Source: Mesostigma viride
Taxonomy: Eukaryota; Streptophyta; Mesostigmatophyceae; Mesostigmatales; Mesostigmataceae
Direction: 5' to 3'
NCBI GenBank assembly: GCA_009746045.1
Contig: RPFO01000017.1
Location: 1,601,452 to 1,665,451 of the forward strand
DNA: 64,000 bases
Part shown: positions 8,729 to 18,779 of the stretch, piece by piece
How the letters are laid out: every line of letters begins with the position of its first letter
Numbering within the stretch: position 1 is the stretch's first letter
Program-made: the position numbers and the translations under genes
Notes under the pieces: model-generated
Databases searched by the model: none
Seen by the model: the letters and a program-made list of their open reading frames with translations, nothing else
Told to the model about the DNA's origin: nothing

Positions 8729-9301
8729 TTACTGAGCAATTCTGTCCATCCTGCCCCTCTTTGCCGGCTTCTCATCAATCTCCTCATCAAAATCACACAC
8801 ACGTCTAATCTGCTGTCTAATCTTCTCTACCAACCCCCCCTTGCGCATCAGGTCTTTCACCTCCCCCTCCAAGAGCGCTGTCACGAGTCGCGCGCACTCA
8901 TACGCGGACTCCGTGGCCATGTCCCTTCCCATGTCATGCCACACTTTGGCCGTTGGACAGTCGGGATGGTCTCCCATGTAAGCCCACACATGCCTTGGCG
9001 GCTTGTCCTCTCCGCCTATCCCCTCTCCAGGTCGCATCTGTCCCACCTCCTCTATCACCCACTGTGCATCACGCAGCATGAATCGAGGCTTCTTGTCAAC
9101 ATAGTACAAGACCAAAACCATGTTGTTGGGCCAAGGCTTCCACTTTTTCGTCACGATGTGACGGTCAATCGTCATCAGCCCGCTCTCGATTTCGGCAAAC
9201 AACGCCCCCCATACGTCAGAATGCTTGGGACAGAACCACTCGCTGTCCGTCGGCATTCCTTCCCATTGACAATCCCGATGTTCGCATCGAATGGGGTCCA
9301 T
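8729..9301 (-). CDS. Zinc-module protein C-x4-C-x12-C-x2-H, 190 aa
   Basis: I start at the ATG at 9299-9301 (MDPIRCEHRDCQ) rather than the longer open frame because the upstream part would cross a palindrome. Cys6, Cys11, Cys24 and His27 form a C-x4-C-x12-C-x2-H module in the same place as in the neighbouring genes. A mixed alpha/beta body follows (MVLVLYYVDKKPRFML), then a helical region and a basic end (EKPAKRGRMDRIAQ). Two copies of the 14-bp palindrome lie 55-100 bp upstream of the ATG. No enzymatic motif seen. It belongs to a local family of minus-strand genes that share only the N-terminal metal-binding module. Confidence 0.55.
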   Translation of the reverse strand: MDPIRCEHRDCQWEGMPTDSEWFCPKHSDVWGALFAEIESGLMTIDRHIVTKKWKPWPNNMVLVLYYVDKKPRFMLRDAQWVIEEVGQMRPGEGIGGEDKPPRHVWAYMGDHPDCPTAKVWHDMGRDMATESAYECARLVTALLEGEVKDLMRKGGLVEKIRQQIRRVCDFDEEIDEKPAKRGRMDRIAQ

Positions 9302-9354
9302 CTGTGCACATCGATATTTTTTACACCACCCGCAAACGCACGCATTAAGCAGGG

Positions 9355-9404
9355 TCAACGGCCGTTGGCCCTGTTAAATTCCACACACCCCAACGGCCGT
9401 TGGC
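9355..9404. repeat. Two copies of the CCAACGGCCGTTGG palindrome
   Basis: Core AACGGCCGTT at 9357 and 9392, upstream of the minus-strand gene starting at 9301. First members of a dispersed family of about 32 copies between 9.3 and 48.6 kb. Confidence 0.85.
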
Positions 9405-9475
9405 CTTAGACGCACAAAACTTCACACCATCAGGCGATTTTTTCCAAATGATTCTTCTTTATTAAATAAATTTAC

Positions 9476-10078
9476 ATTATGACGCTTGAGCTCCCAAGAA
9501 AACCAGCATTTGATTGAAAACAATGAGTAGAGCCCCTGCCAAAGGCAGGTTTAAGTAGTCATCTCGTCTCCCTCGCATGCAGGAGCAAGAGCCCCCCAAG
9601 GGTGGGATGGGTGGGAAGAAACAATTACGGGTCACAACCCGCCGACCATGCTTATCAAGCCTACCGTCAAAATGGAAAACGGCAAAACCAGAAATATCCT
9701 AACGCTGACAATTTAATAATTCAGCCAGCCAGCTCATCTGTCACACGTCTGAGCTGTCAGGCCATGTGTACTCTTCGAATGCAACCCTGAACACACTACC
9801 CAACCAAGCAGCACACCAATCAATTGGTGAGTGCTGGTTACATCAGATTTTATTACAGCTTTTTGACGCAACTTCCGTCAGCATTCCACACATGGCCGGC
9901 CGTTCAAACAAACGGCGCCTGACTTACAAAAGGCAAAGCTAGTTGCCAGTAGGATTCCCCGGTAAACAACAAGTCGTCCCCATTCGTCTAACAAGCCTCT
10001 CTGCATGTACAGCCACAAGGTTGTGGCGGCCCTTTCTTTCCCGCATTCTGTTTAATAAACTATTTTCAGAGAAATCCG
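9476..10078. mobile_element. Internally deleted copy of a 1.54-kb element
   Basis: Begins ATTATGACGCTTGAGCTCCC and ends CAGAGAAATCCG. Its first 125 bp match 10079-10201 and its last 460 bp match 11158-11618, with the 0.95 kb between those parts missing. It lies directly head-to-tail with the full copy. The 3' part contains AATAAA-type words. No coding capacity. Confidence 0.7.
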
Positions 10079-11620
10079 ATTATGACACTTGAGCTCCCAA
10101 GAAAACCAGCATTTGATTGAAAACAATGAGTAGAGCCCCTGCCAAAGGCAGGTTTAAGTAGTCATCTCGTCTCCCTCGCATGCAGGAGCAAGAGCCCCCC
10201 GATCCACCCCAGTCCCTGGCGCCATTGCCCTCCTCCCCCGCACTGTCGCCGTTCAGGAAACAAAACTTGATAGGATCACTGTTGCCCCAATAACAGTGAA
10301 CAAAGAAAAGAAGAAGAATCCCCCCCCCTCTTCCAGGCAGCCTCGAGGGTAGCCGCTTCCATAAAAAGACCACAAAGTGGGGCGTGTCGCAACATCTCCT
10401 CCATGGCGACTCAGCCCGCACAAGGCTATAATAACCCCCTAAGGGGCCCGACGATAAAAGGTTAGCGAATCCGCGGAGCCGCCTCAGCAAAATATTATTC
10501 TAGATAAAAACCCAGAAAATTCGCATTCCAACGCCACCAGGGTTTGAACCGCTACCTGCCGGGTGCTGAGCAGGGAGAGACGACAAGGCTAGGCACTGCC
10601 ACTGCCAGCCGAGACGCCTTTCCGATACTCGGTTCCTTTTGTGGGAATTTTGCAAATATATTTTCTTCCGGAACGCAAGAAATTAGCCGCGGCCGCGCGT
10701 CACCCTTATATCCCTCGCTGGCCCATAACAAAAAAGGGCCGCGCACCAAGCCGAAGGCAGCGCCATGCAGCGCCCTAGGCTGTGGGCCGCTGACTGACTA
10801 CCAGCGCAGTCTCATGGAATCCAAATGAATCTATTGACCTTCGCACAGTTTCCGCATTAGCTGCGGACTTCTTAGTCGACATGATTGGCTCCGCTGCTGG
10901 AATTACCAGCAGCCGGGGCGGGGCGCCCAGCCCACTTTCTATGACCACCGAGACGCTGCCCAGCAAGGTGCCAACCAGAACCACTTGGCACATTGGTAAC
11001 GCGAAATTTCCGTTCCGTTCAAACCGCCCCTACCTGCCGTGAAGTCGCAAAGCCCGCGACTTCATAGCAGGCAAGGACGGGGTCTTTCCCTAATTTTCTT
11101 TAGCCCCGCCGCCATAGCAGCGAGGCCGCTCATACTGCTTCAGTGAGCACATTCAAAGAAACAATTACGGGTCACAACCCGCCGACCATGCTTATCAAGC
11201 CTACCGTCAAAATGGAAAACGGCAAAACCAGAAATATCCTAACGCTGACAATTTAATAATTCAGCCAGCCAGCTCATCTGTCACACGTCTGAGCTGTCAG
11301 GCCATGTGTACTCTTCGAATGCAACCCTGAACACACTACCCAACCAAGCAGCACACCAATCAATTGGTGAGTGCTGGTTACATCAGATTTTATTACAGCT
11401 TTTTGACGCAACTTCCGTCAGCATTCCACACATGGCCGGCCGTTCAAACAAACGGCGCCTGACTTACAAAAGGCAAAGCTAGTTGCCAGTAGGATTCCCC
11501 GGTAAACAACAAGTCGTCCCCATTCGTCTAACAAGCCTCTCTGCATGTACAGCCACAAGGTTGTGGCGGCCCTTTCTTTCCCGCATTCTGTTTAATAAAC
11601 TATTTTCAGAGAAATCCGAT
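10079..11620. mobile_element. Full-length copy of a 1.54-kb non-coding element
   Basis: Same termini as the deleted copy at 9476-10078, with an additional 0.95-kb core (10202-11157). The core holds a tRNA T-arm-like sequence (10538-10562, reverse strand, GCGGTTCAAACCCTGG), a GC-rich middle and several short inverted repeats, but no plausible protein. The triplet ATT recurs at the left edge, the internal junction and the right edge, which may be a target duplication. The class is unknown; a SINE-like or other non-autonomous element is most likely. Confidence 0.6.
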
Positions 11621-11638
11621 TCATCATAAAATCACATT

Positions 11639-11983
11639 CTAGTCAACATCCTCCCCATCTTTAGTGGGTTGCATTCGACCCCAATTGTCGTTCATAAAAC
11701 TGACCAAAACATGAGCCGAAGTCCCCACATCCTCCTCACGGCTCAATTTACGCAATACACCTTTAGCAATTCCACCATTTCCATCAACCTCCGACATCAT
11801 CATGCCCACGCCATCAGGACGTTCAGCGTGCAATTGCCCCTCCTCTTCGAGAACCAGATCGGGCAGGTCTTCCAGTTCGGCCTCCACAATCTCTATCAGG
11901 TTTTCCTTTGTAGTCTCCCCCCCTTCCTTTCCTTCTTTTCCGCACTCCATCCTACACCCTGCCCCTGCACAACCGACGTCCAT
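11639..11983 (-). CDS. Small acidic hypothetical protein, 114 aa
   Basis: The frame starts MDVGCAGAGCRMECG, with three cysteines in the first 14 residues, then a Lys/Glu/Gly-rich stretch and an acidic helical part (EIVEAELEDLPDLVLEEEG). The end is MNDNWGRMQPTKDGEDVD. A palindrome (12028-12041) lies 45 bp upstream of the ATG, as for the neighbouring genes, which supports it being a real unit. The missing His partner of the cysteines suggests a truncated member of the zinc-module family. The 3' end abuts the mobile element at 11620, so its original C-terminus may have been lost. Low confidence in function. Confidence 0.4.
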   Translation of the reverse strand: MDVGCAGAGCRMECGKEGKEGGETTKENLIEIVEAELEDLPDLVLEEEGQLHAERPDGVGMMMSEVDGNGGIAKGVLRKLSREEDVGTSAHVLVSFMNDNWGRMQPTKDGEDVD

Positions 11984-12027
11984 GGCAATTTAAGAAACGG
12001 ACTCAGCTCACAGGACATTTTGCAAGT

Positions 12028-12041
12028 CCAACGGCCGTTGG
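12028..12041. repeat. CCAACGGCCGTTGG palindrome
   Basis: Perfect 14-bp palindrome in the 71-bp gap between two minus-strand genes (stop at 12055, next ATG at 11983). Confidence 0.85.
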
Positions 12042-12054
12042 CGACCAAAAACAC

Positions 12055-12836
12055 CTAGTCGCATGCATTCCTTGCTCTCTCCACCAAAGCAGAGGCCAGG
12101 ACGACCCTTTCCACGACCTTTTCAATTTCCTCCCCCTCAGCATCAGCAACAACGGTCATGGCAAATCGGGCTTGGCGCTTAACCCCCGATGCCAGAACGG
12201 CAGCCATCTCCACACGAGTTTTTGAGACTTCAACAGGTACAGGCAATTCGCCGACCGCAAAAGTAAGCCTTGCGAGGTGCGGGACCCACCAATCACCTTC
12301 CAAAAATCCGCAACCCCATCCAATCATGAAATACAACAACAGGTCTGCGCCCATGGCGCCTGCGATATCCAAGTCGTCATGCGAAACAATCGCATGCACG
12401 TCATCCTCCGAGCACAGCATCCATGTAAAAACGGCGTCCCCGAAACCTTGGCAGTAGGCATACGAGTCAAAGTCAGGGTGATTCAACATCCATTCCCGCG
12501 ACCTGACCGCCATTCTTTCCAGACTTCCAGCACCGTCCACCTCAAAACTCAGGACAAGAGGTCCTTCACCAGCACTGGACTCGCCATGCACAAACAACAA
12601 GCCTCCTTTGATCACCTCTTGCATCTCCCCTGACAACTTGGCGTGTCCATCACAAAAAGGCATGCAATCCGTCCCGAATGGAAGCTGGCAATCCCGGGCG
12701 ATACACCCCCCTTTTTTGCAAACAAATCCTTCACCCTCCCTGCCATTCCCGTTCGCACGCTGACATGACGCACGCACAAGTCATCCCCTCCTGCTCTCGC
12801 TTCCTGGCACCACGCAACCGTGCATTTGACCGCCAT
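12055..12836 (-). pseudogene. Frameshifted gene with double C..C..C..H zinc module
   Basis: From the ATG at 12834-12836 (MAVKCTVAWC) one frame supplies Cys5, Cys10, Cys22 and His25, then GMAGRVKDL. A second frame, open from about 12777, supplies FVCKKGGCIARDC...CMPFCDGH and runs 200 further codons to the stop at 12055. One shift between about 12770 and 12730, next to an A6G6 tract, would give a protein of about 260 residues with two successive zinc modules. The body contains LLLYFMIGWGCGFLEGDWWVPHLARL, which is hydrophobic but not a clear membrane span, and ends in a helical segment. An earlier ATG at 12866 is possible. Palindromes flank the gene at both ends. Function unknown. Confidence 0.5.
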
Positions 12837-12875
12837 CTGCGACCACCAACACCGTTTGATACACATTTCTCACCG

Positions 12876-13066
12876 TCAACGGCCGTTGGCTTGAAACAAC
12901 AAGAATGATTTATTACGCGCACGAAAATCACACCATTTTCCAGCCTCCAACGGCCGTTGGCGCACGAAAAATGCACGAAAAAAATTTTTATTATGCATTT
13001 ATTGATTACATCCATAGTGCCACGTGGCGAATCACACCCAACTTTCCAGCTGCCAACGGCCGTTGG
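12876..13066. repeat. Three palindrome copies upstream of the 12.0-12.8 kb gene
   Basis: Cores at 12878, 12949 and 13055, in the gap between the gene starting at 12836 and the stop of the gene at 13092. The surrounding segment is repeated at 13735-13990. Confidence 0.85.
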
Positions 13067-13091
13067 CGCAAAGAAAATCACACCCAACACT

Positions 13092-13709
13092 TCAGTCGCA
13101 TAATCGATTCGCGTCAGTCACGCACTCGAACTTGTACTCCTGCCCCAGCGCGGACATCACCTCACGAACCGCTTTCTCAAACTCGTCAACACCGTCGGGT
13201 CCCCACTCATGCACGTATTCCCTCAACCAGAACATGCAATCTCCAGCAGACACGAACAGCCGGTCGATGATCAGGTCAGTGTGATGCTTGAAGTACTTGC
13301 CGTCCTTCAAGATGACCCATTCGAACCGTCCCACCTCCCCTAAACCCTTAAACCCTTCTCCCCTATCATATGGCCGCGTCATCGGTATCCAACTTTCATT
13401 ACCATCAGCATCGATCGACTGAAAACAAATTGGGCTGGGTATTGATGGATCATAGGGCCTTATAGCACCACACCTCACAAGCACCTCCTCAAATGGCTCT
13501 ACGGTCGGCTTTGGGAGTCCCCGACCCTCGATATTGAAAACAAGAGCCGCGGCCTTCGCGACATCCGGTCTCAAAAGAGACCTTTCACCCTCCTTGGGCT
13601 TAAAATCCAGCTTAATGTCCGGCAGAAGCCTGAGCGCGCTCTTAACCACTCCCAGAAGCCTGTCTTCCAAGTTGATCCACTCGCCCCCCTCCGTCCTGTA
13701 GAACGTCAT
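13092..13709 (-). CDS. Hypothetical protein, 205 aa
   Basis: Start at the ATG at 13707-13709 (MTFYRTEGGEW). Visible are a helical N-terminal part (LEDRLLGVVKSALRLLPD), a Pro-rich middle (GRGLPKPTVEP, DPSIPSPICFQS), a beta-rich stretch (FEWVILKDGKYFKHH) and a helical C-terminus ending VTDANRLCD. No zinc module, signal peptide or membrane span. A diverged fragment of its last 26 codons is repeated at 13991-14071, next to a repeat of its upstream flank, so the locus was tandemly duplicated and one copy largely deleted. A palindrome lies 42 bp upstream of the ATG. Family unknown. Confidence 0.55.
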   Translation of the reverse strand: MTFYRTEGGEWINLEDRLLGVVKSALRLLPDIKLDFKPKEGERSLLRPDVAKAAALVFNIEGRGLPKPTVEPFEEVLVRCGAIRPYDPSIPSPICFQSIDADGNESWIPMTRPYDRGEGFKGLGEVGRFEWVILKDGKYFKHHTDLIIDRLFVSAGDCMFWLREYVHEWGPDGVDEFEKAVREVMSALGQEYKFECVTDANRLCD

Positions 13710-13750
13710 CTGCAACCCACCGACACCGTTTGATATACATTTCTCACCGT

Positions 13751-13965
13751 CAACGGCCGTTGGCTTGAAAAAACAACAAGAATTTTAAGATTTATTACGC
13801 GCACAAAGCACACACTAGTTTTCAGTCTCCAACGGCCGTTGGCGCACGAAAAATGTTTTATTATGCATTTATTAATTACATCCATGGTGCCACGTGGCAA
13901 ACCACACCCTACTTCCGGGTGCAAAGAAAATCAAACGCTAATTTGCAAGTTCCAACGGCCGTTGG
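13751..13965. repeat. Three palindrome copies in duplicated flank
   Basis: Cores at 13752, 13831 and 13954. This stretch repeats 12876-13090 almost colinearly (TTTATTACGCGCAC ... palindrome ... CCACGTGGC), showing a tandem duplication of about 0.87 kb. Confidence 0.85.
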
Positions 13966-13990
13966 CGCAAGAAAATCACACCCAAAATCT

Positions 13991-14071
13991 TCAGTCGCAG
14001 AATCCATTCCCCTCACGCAGTCGAACAGGGGTACTGTTCCCCAGCGCGGACATCGCCTCACAAATCGCCCT
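13991..14071 (-). pseudogene. 3' fragment of the 13.1-13.7 kb gene
   Basis: Read on the minus strand, the last 26 codons (EAMSALG...GNGFCD then stop) match the end of the neighbouring gene (EVMSALG...ANRLCD). The rest of the second copy is absent. It is the remnant of the local tandem duplication. Confidence 0.6.
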
Positions 14072-14149
14072 TGGGTACGATTTAGTCCCCTCAAAAAACC
14101 TTGAACATTTCACCTTTGAACTTGAAATGCACTTCACCCCCCATCCGAA

Positions 14150-14880
14150 TTACAAGTCCGGCCAAATTGACACCAGACCAGCTGTCTGTAACGTCGCCGT
14201 GCATAGTGCTGAGAGACTTTCTCGCCTCACGATACTTGTACACCACTTCTTGTGTTCCTCCCAGTCCGCACGCTGGCATTCGGCAGCACAATACCGGACG
14301 TCTCGACAACCCCCGCACTTGCGGTGGACACCCTCTTCCACAGAGCACGCCTGATTCGAGCAACACTTTGGAAGCGAGCCGAGCATCGGCCCTCCCACCC
14401 CCGGGAGAACGATCATCCGTGAAAACGTCAATTTCACGGACTCGGAATTCCCGAATGTAAAATGGAAACCTTCAAACCCCCCCCCTCTACTCTCGCCGAT
14501 ACGGTCAATCTCGGCTGCGCCTCACTCGCGTCTGGAAATTTCCCCCACTGGTCTTTCTCCCACTGGTCCCACCCAACCTTTCCGACATACGACACCAAAA
14601 GTCGAAACTCGACGTCTCGATTGAGTGGAACCCGATCCGCCGGCGTGGGCTTGTAGAATCCGCCAGCCAAGGCGAAGTACATGTCCAGCAACTGGAGATT
14701 AATCTGTCGTCCTACTGAGGCGAACGAGTCATACACGACCAAAACCGCAAACTGGCGACCCAGGCGCTTCTCGTGCTGCCGTACCCATCCGTGGATCTCG
14801 CGAGCCCGGTTAAGTACGTTTGCTGCCACACAGGCAATCGCAGCGTTCATCGAAGATTCCAGCTCGCCCGTCTCCGCCAT
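14150..14880 (-). pseudogene. MYND zinc-finger protein gene, frameshifted paralogue of 32611-33372
   Basis: Two frames together match the intact MYND gene. The first, from the ATG at 14878-14880 (MAETGELESSM; an upstream ATG at 14949 also exists), covers the N-terminal domain with RQFAVLVVYDSF and VEFRLLVSYVGK, corresponding to RHLAVLLAFDSF and REFRLLVSFITK in the paralogue. The second frame ends at 14150 and carries the MYND finger: CCSNQACSVEEG, then CGGCRDVRYCAAEC and HKKWC. The break lies between about 14490 and 14430, close to a run of eight C at about 14477. MYND fingers bind proline-rich partner proteins, and families of MYND proteins are typical of some giant viruses. Whether the shift is biological or a homopolymer error cannot be told. 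A palindrome lies 79 bp upstream. Confidence 0.65.
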
Positions 14881-14958
14881 CCCTCCCCTGCGCCAATTGG
14901 CACGTGCGTAATACGTAAGTAATATTTTACTCAACCCCCCTTGTGACATTTCTCCATC

Positions 14959-14972
14959 CCAACGGCCGTTGG
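14959..14972. repeat. CCAACGGCCGTTGG palindrome
   Basis: Perfect copy upstream of the minus-strand MYND gene. Confidence 0.85.
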
Positions 14973-15114
14973 CGCAAGAAAATCACACCCAAAGTCAACG
15001 ATTGATGACGGCCTCATATAGCAAAATTGAAGATTAAAATTATTGATACATCATCCACAAAACTCCTAATCGAAATAGGTATCCCTCCAATCGGACAAGA
15101 AAAGAGGCTTCTCG

Positions 15115-16169
15115 TCAATTCTGGGCAAAATCGGCCCAACTCCCCACCCTTGCCAAATCCCTGATATAGAAATCAAGTTCCACCTCATTCTCATCCCCGC
15201 AAAAGCGAAGGATTTCGGATCCATCTTCCCATTCGTCCCATTCCCCACTAGCTTTAGCTTTCTGTGTAAATTTTTGTATGACAATTTCGGCCACGAGGTT
15301 CTCAACCCCTCTATTCCTGTCCTCCAGAAGCCTTAAAGCCTCAGACGTCACATCAGTAGACGTCTCCCCTCTGTCCAACAGCCACAGCGCCAGTCCAAAT
15401 TCGGCGGCATCCAGAGGAAGACTCTCCAAGTACGACGGCGTCAGCCAATCACGAAAACCGCGATTGGTACGTTCGTTCGAAAAGTAGAGCATGCTCTTCA
15501 ATCCCCATATATACTCATTAGCAGCCAGCATCTCCATCTACTTAGCCACCTTTTCCCTCTCCTCAACTTGCTGTTTTAAGTCCTCGTCTCTCTCGAGCTC
15601 TCGTTCGTCAAAATCCATTTCTCCCCACATACACCTCTCGTCTCGAAAGTCACGGGACCAATCCTCCCAGTAACCCCGAACTGCAGTCATTCTGTCAAAC
15701 GTCTCCAGACAGACCCTTCGGAGTTAGCTGAGATACCTCGAGGCTGACTTGTGGCCGGAGCCACACAGGGGAACATACAATGTGACCGGAGTTATTCTGG
15801 CGGAGACAGAATAACGGTGCCGAGCGCCGGTTGTGGCCCCGGCAATTGTATGTTCCCCTGTGTGGCTCCGGCCACAAGTCAGCCTCGAGGTATCTCAGCT
15901 AACTTTCGGAACGCCCCCCCCCTTTCCGCCAGCTGCTCCTTCCCTAGATACGCGTGAAATGGTCTAGTAGACCACAAATACGGCGTAAATGGCACTCGTG
16001 GCACTCTTCTGTCTGCCACCGAAACACAAAATACCCGCCATCGACAGCCAAGCCCAGCAACCGCAGCTTGCGCCTTCCGACTCACGCACTCAAAACGTGC
16101 CTGATCAATCAAGCCTAGGAAACTGGCAACATGCGTTACCACCTCCAGCGGCATATCCATCAGGTGCAT
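15115..16169 (-). pseudogene. F-box family gene A, split by a fold-back element and an in-frame stop
   Basis: The N-terminal part (start taken at the ATG at 16169, MHLMDMPLEVV) has an F-box: MPLEVVTHVASFLGLIDQARF, then CVSRKAQAAV. F-box proteins link targets to SCF ubiquitin ligases through Skp1 and are expanded in several giant viruses. The frame enters the 183-bp fold-back at 15904 and stops inside it. Removing the element and one TTCGG copy rejoins ...GGAF to RRVCLETFDR in frame. A TAG at about 15538-15540 then interrupts the frame, after which the C-terminal part (YIWGLKSMLYF ... ENLVAEIVIQKF) continues to the stop at 15115. The C-terminal part aligns with the F-box gene B pieces at 31603-32206 and 21085-21388. 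The gene is dead by at least two lesions. Confidence 0.65.
15722..15904. mobile_element. 183-bp fold-back MITE with 5-bp target duplication TTCGG
   Basis: Inverted arms of about 62 bp start AGTTAGCTGAGATACC and end GGTATCTCAGCTAACT. Flanks are TTCGG at 15717-15721 and 15905-15909. It interrupts F-box gene A. The terminal 7 bp AGTTAGC/GCTAACT equal those of the LTRs of the retrotransposon at 21389-31602, which also makes a 5-bp duplication. Confidence 0.85.
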
Positions 16170-16369
16170 GAAGCACAGCCACCATCTCCGTCCTCTTGTT
16201 AGCTCCAACCTCGCAGGAGGCGCCCTTGTCCTCCATCTGCCTCTTCTGTTTGCTCTTCCCTACTCCCATTCGCCTGCATACACACCAGCCAAAACAGTAT
16301 TTTGAGGCATCCTATTCACTACGAATTATTCATGCCACAGGATACACATTTTTTTTAACACATCTTCAT

Positions 16370-16868
16370 CTTTTGGGGCCCTTTATGGGCAGAAAAATGG
16401 TTATAACCACCACTAAGCTGCTTGAAAGACACATCCTGCCTTACTGCCATATGAAAAGAATAAAATGCACATGATAATGTTTTTCAGTCTAACGGCCGTT
16501 GGCTCACAACCCCCCTGTGGGAAGGGTGGATGCCTTACGAACCAGTCAAGCCCATCTTTATGCTCAGGTAGATTTTTCAGAGGCCTTTCTTGGAAGAAAA
16601 ATGGTAAATAGCCACCACTAAGCTGCATAAAAGACACATCCTGCCTTATTGCCACCCAATTAAACGAATGAAATGCACATGGTAATGTTTTTCAAGTCTA
16701 ACGGCCGTTGGCTCACAACGCCCCTATGGGAAGGGTGGATGCCTTACGAACCAGTCAAGCCCATCTTTATGCTCAGGTAGATTTTTTGGAGGCCTTTCTT
16801 GGAAGAAAAATGGTAAATAGCCACCACTAAGCTGCATAAAAGACACATCCTGCCTTATTGCCACCCAA
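16370..16868. repeat. 208-bp tandem array, left part
   Basis: About 2.3 units of a repeat of about 208 bp. Each unit holds AATGCACATGATAATG, one palindrome core (16491, 16699), CCCTGTGGGAAGGGTGGATGCC and CATCCTGCCTTATTGCC. Small frames across the units are artefacts. Confidence 0.85.
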
Positions 16869-16872
16869 TTAA

Positions 16873-18775
16873 GGGGACGGTCCCGGCGCGAATATTTTGG
16901 CGCCGAAAAATTCGCGGTACCCGTCCGTACCGTGAAAAAGTGGTGCACGGGGCGCGCACCCCTACCGGAGCTGGCCATGGCGACGTGCTTTCAGGCAGAG
17001 TAGAAAAAGATAGCTCGCGGAATGCAGAGAAACTGAGCGAATCTTAAAGACGATGAGTAAATGATAGTACTTCGTAGCGGAGTTCGCGTTTTTTGCAGTG
17101 TCGATGATTTTATTGATGACCATCGCCACGGGGGTCCAATCTGATGTTTTCGTCGAGAGGAATAAATTAGAACGCACGCTGGCGGCGGTGATTGTCAGGT
17201 TTTATGGGCTTTACCTAGCGTCAAGGATGCGTTCAAATCGTTATTGGTAAAACTTTAAAAAATTTGCTGGGTTTCGGCAAGATTTCCGTCATGATCGGTA
17301 AGACACTCTCCAGGCTCGCGGGATGCGCGTCTTATTATTCCATGGAAGGTTGTTCTTTCTTGCGCCGCTGGGCGAAGGACAATTCCGGTAATGGTACGAT
17401 CGTGTGATCAACGTGACCCTATGAATGTTTCGCTTCCTTTATGGGTTATCAACGCAAGTTTTCGGCTTTTTTCCGTGCAGTTAGCGCCAGGTATAATGCC
17501 ATTCCGTGCTGCGCATCGCCAGATTCCTGGCACCTTTCAGTGGTTTTTATGTACGTTGCATGGCTGGGATGTGTCAAAGCGTTACCGTGGCATATCGTCA
17601 AGTTGTCAGGGATTTGCTGAGTGGTTTCTTGGAAGGAGATTGCTAACAGCACTCAGTTTTGTGTGAATATTGACGCGGCCTTTCTTAGCAGAGGCTTCAT
17701 TGTGGTTAGATGCTCACAAGCTTGAGTTTGTTTCTTGGCAAACAATTGCGCTGGAAAGAAAGGTGGCAGTGGTTTTTCTGAGGGGCATACTGCATGGGTG
17801 GAACTGCACGTAGGTAGGGGTTATCGTTGTCTTGTTGGCCTTTCTCCCACTAAAATGGGAGAGCCCTAATTCATATGCTAGCAAGGCAAGGTAACCATGG
17901 TAAGAAGCCTTGGCAAGCAGCATGTATGATAATTCTGCTTTCTCTGTGGACTGTCTGTTGTTACCCTTGTTGGGCAATTAGTGGATATGGCTTTCTAGGG
18001 TGTGTTTGAGCTTGGTTTTGGGATGATGCCCACACCATAAACCTGAAATATGCTTTAGAAGTGTCGGCTAGGCATGTAGAGCTACCTGCCTCATTGTTGT
18101 GCACACACGCAACAGGTTGCCCGTGTCGAGGTAAGGCAAGGGCACATGACGTGCCCAGCCACCTCCTTGTACATTGTGGTCGAATTGGGCATGGTCAGGA
18201 GCCTTTTGGATGGCATAGGAAGTGTTAGTGTGCCTTAATACTCACTAATGGCTTCCTTAGCGTCTGCACAGGTGGCCAACTGCCAAAATTAATAACTGCT
18301 ACAGCTGAGCTCAGAATGCCACCAAACTTTGACAGTGCCTTCTATGGTCATGACAGAATTTGACTATTACTTTTTAGGCCTAATTGATGTGTTATGAGTG
18401 TGTATGGGGACGCCCCGCCTAAAAAAGCGTATTTTTGGCCCAAAAATTAATAACTCAAAGGGATGTGCTGATTTTGTTGATCCAATTAGGTAGAAACCAT
18501 GTCCCATGACATTTTTATATGGGTATTACTTTTTTCATGCAACTGGTTCTCCCACTGTTCTGGGCAAGATGTGCCCCGGACAGCGTTTTTTTCTATTTTT
18601 AGCTCATAGCCGGTGTATGGCTGGGGGTAGTACCCCCAACAAGTGGTGGTATGCATGCCCAAACATCATGTTTATGGTCCCCAAACATCAATCAGAATCA
18701 TTCAGTGGTTGTCAGTTGCATTTCTGTAGTTATTAGGGGGGGTAAGTTTTGATATATTTCTATGGGACCCTCCCC
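16873..18775. mobile_element. 1.9-kb non-autonomous element with TTAA target duplication
   Basis: TTAA at 16869-16872 and 18776-18779. The ends are GGGGACGGTCCC and its near-complement GGGACCCTCCCC, a 12-bp terminal inverted repeat with one mismatch. The uninterrupted target CACCCAATTAAACGAATG occurs in neighbouring 208-bp units, for example at about 16657. Exact TTAA duplication is the hallmark of piggyBac-like transposition. No transposase frame is present; the longest frames are under 95 codons and unrelated. Confidence 0.8.
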
Positions 18776-18779
18776 TTAA

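Noticed and set aside
10860-11110. rRNA-like words in the 1.54-kb element (GGTAATTCCAGC-like on the minus strand; GGGAAAGACCCCGT)
   Set aside because: Matches of about 12-14 bp only, with no extended colinear rRNA sequence.
17391-17666. 91-codon frame inside the first TTAA element as a possible transposase remnant
   Set aside because: No transposase motif, and short frames are expected by chance in 1.9 kb.
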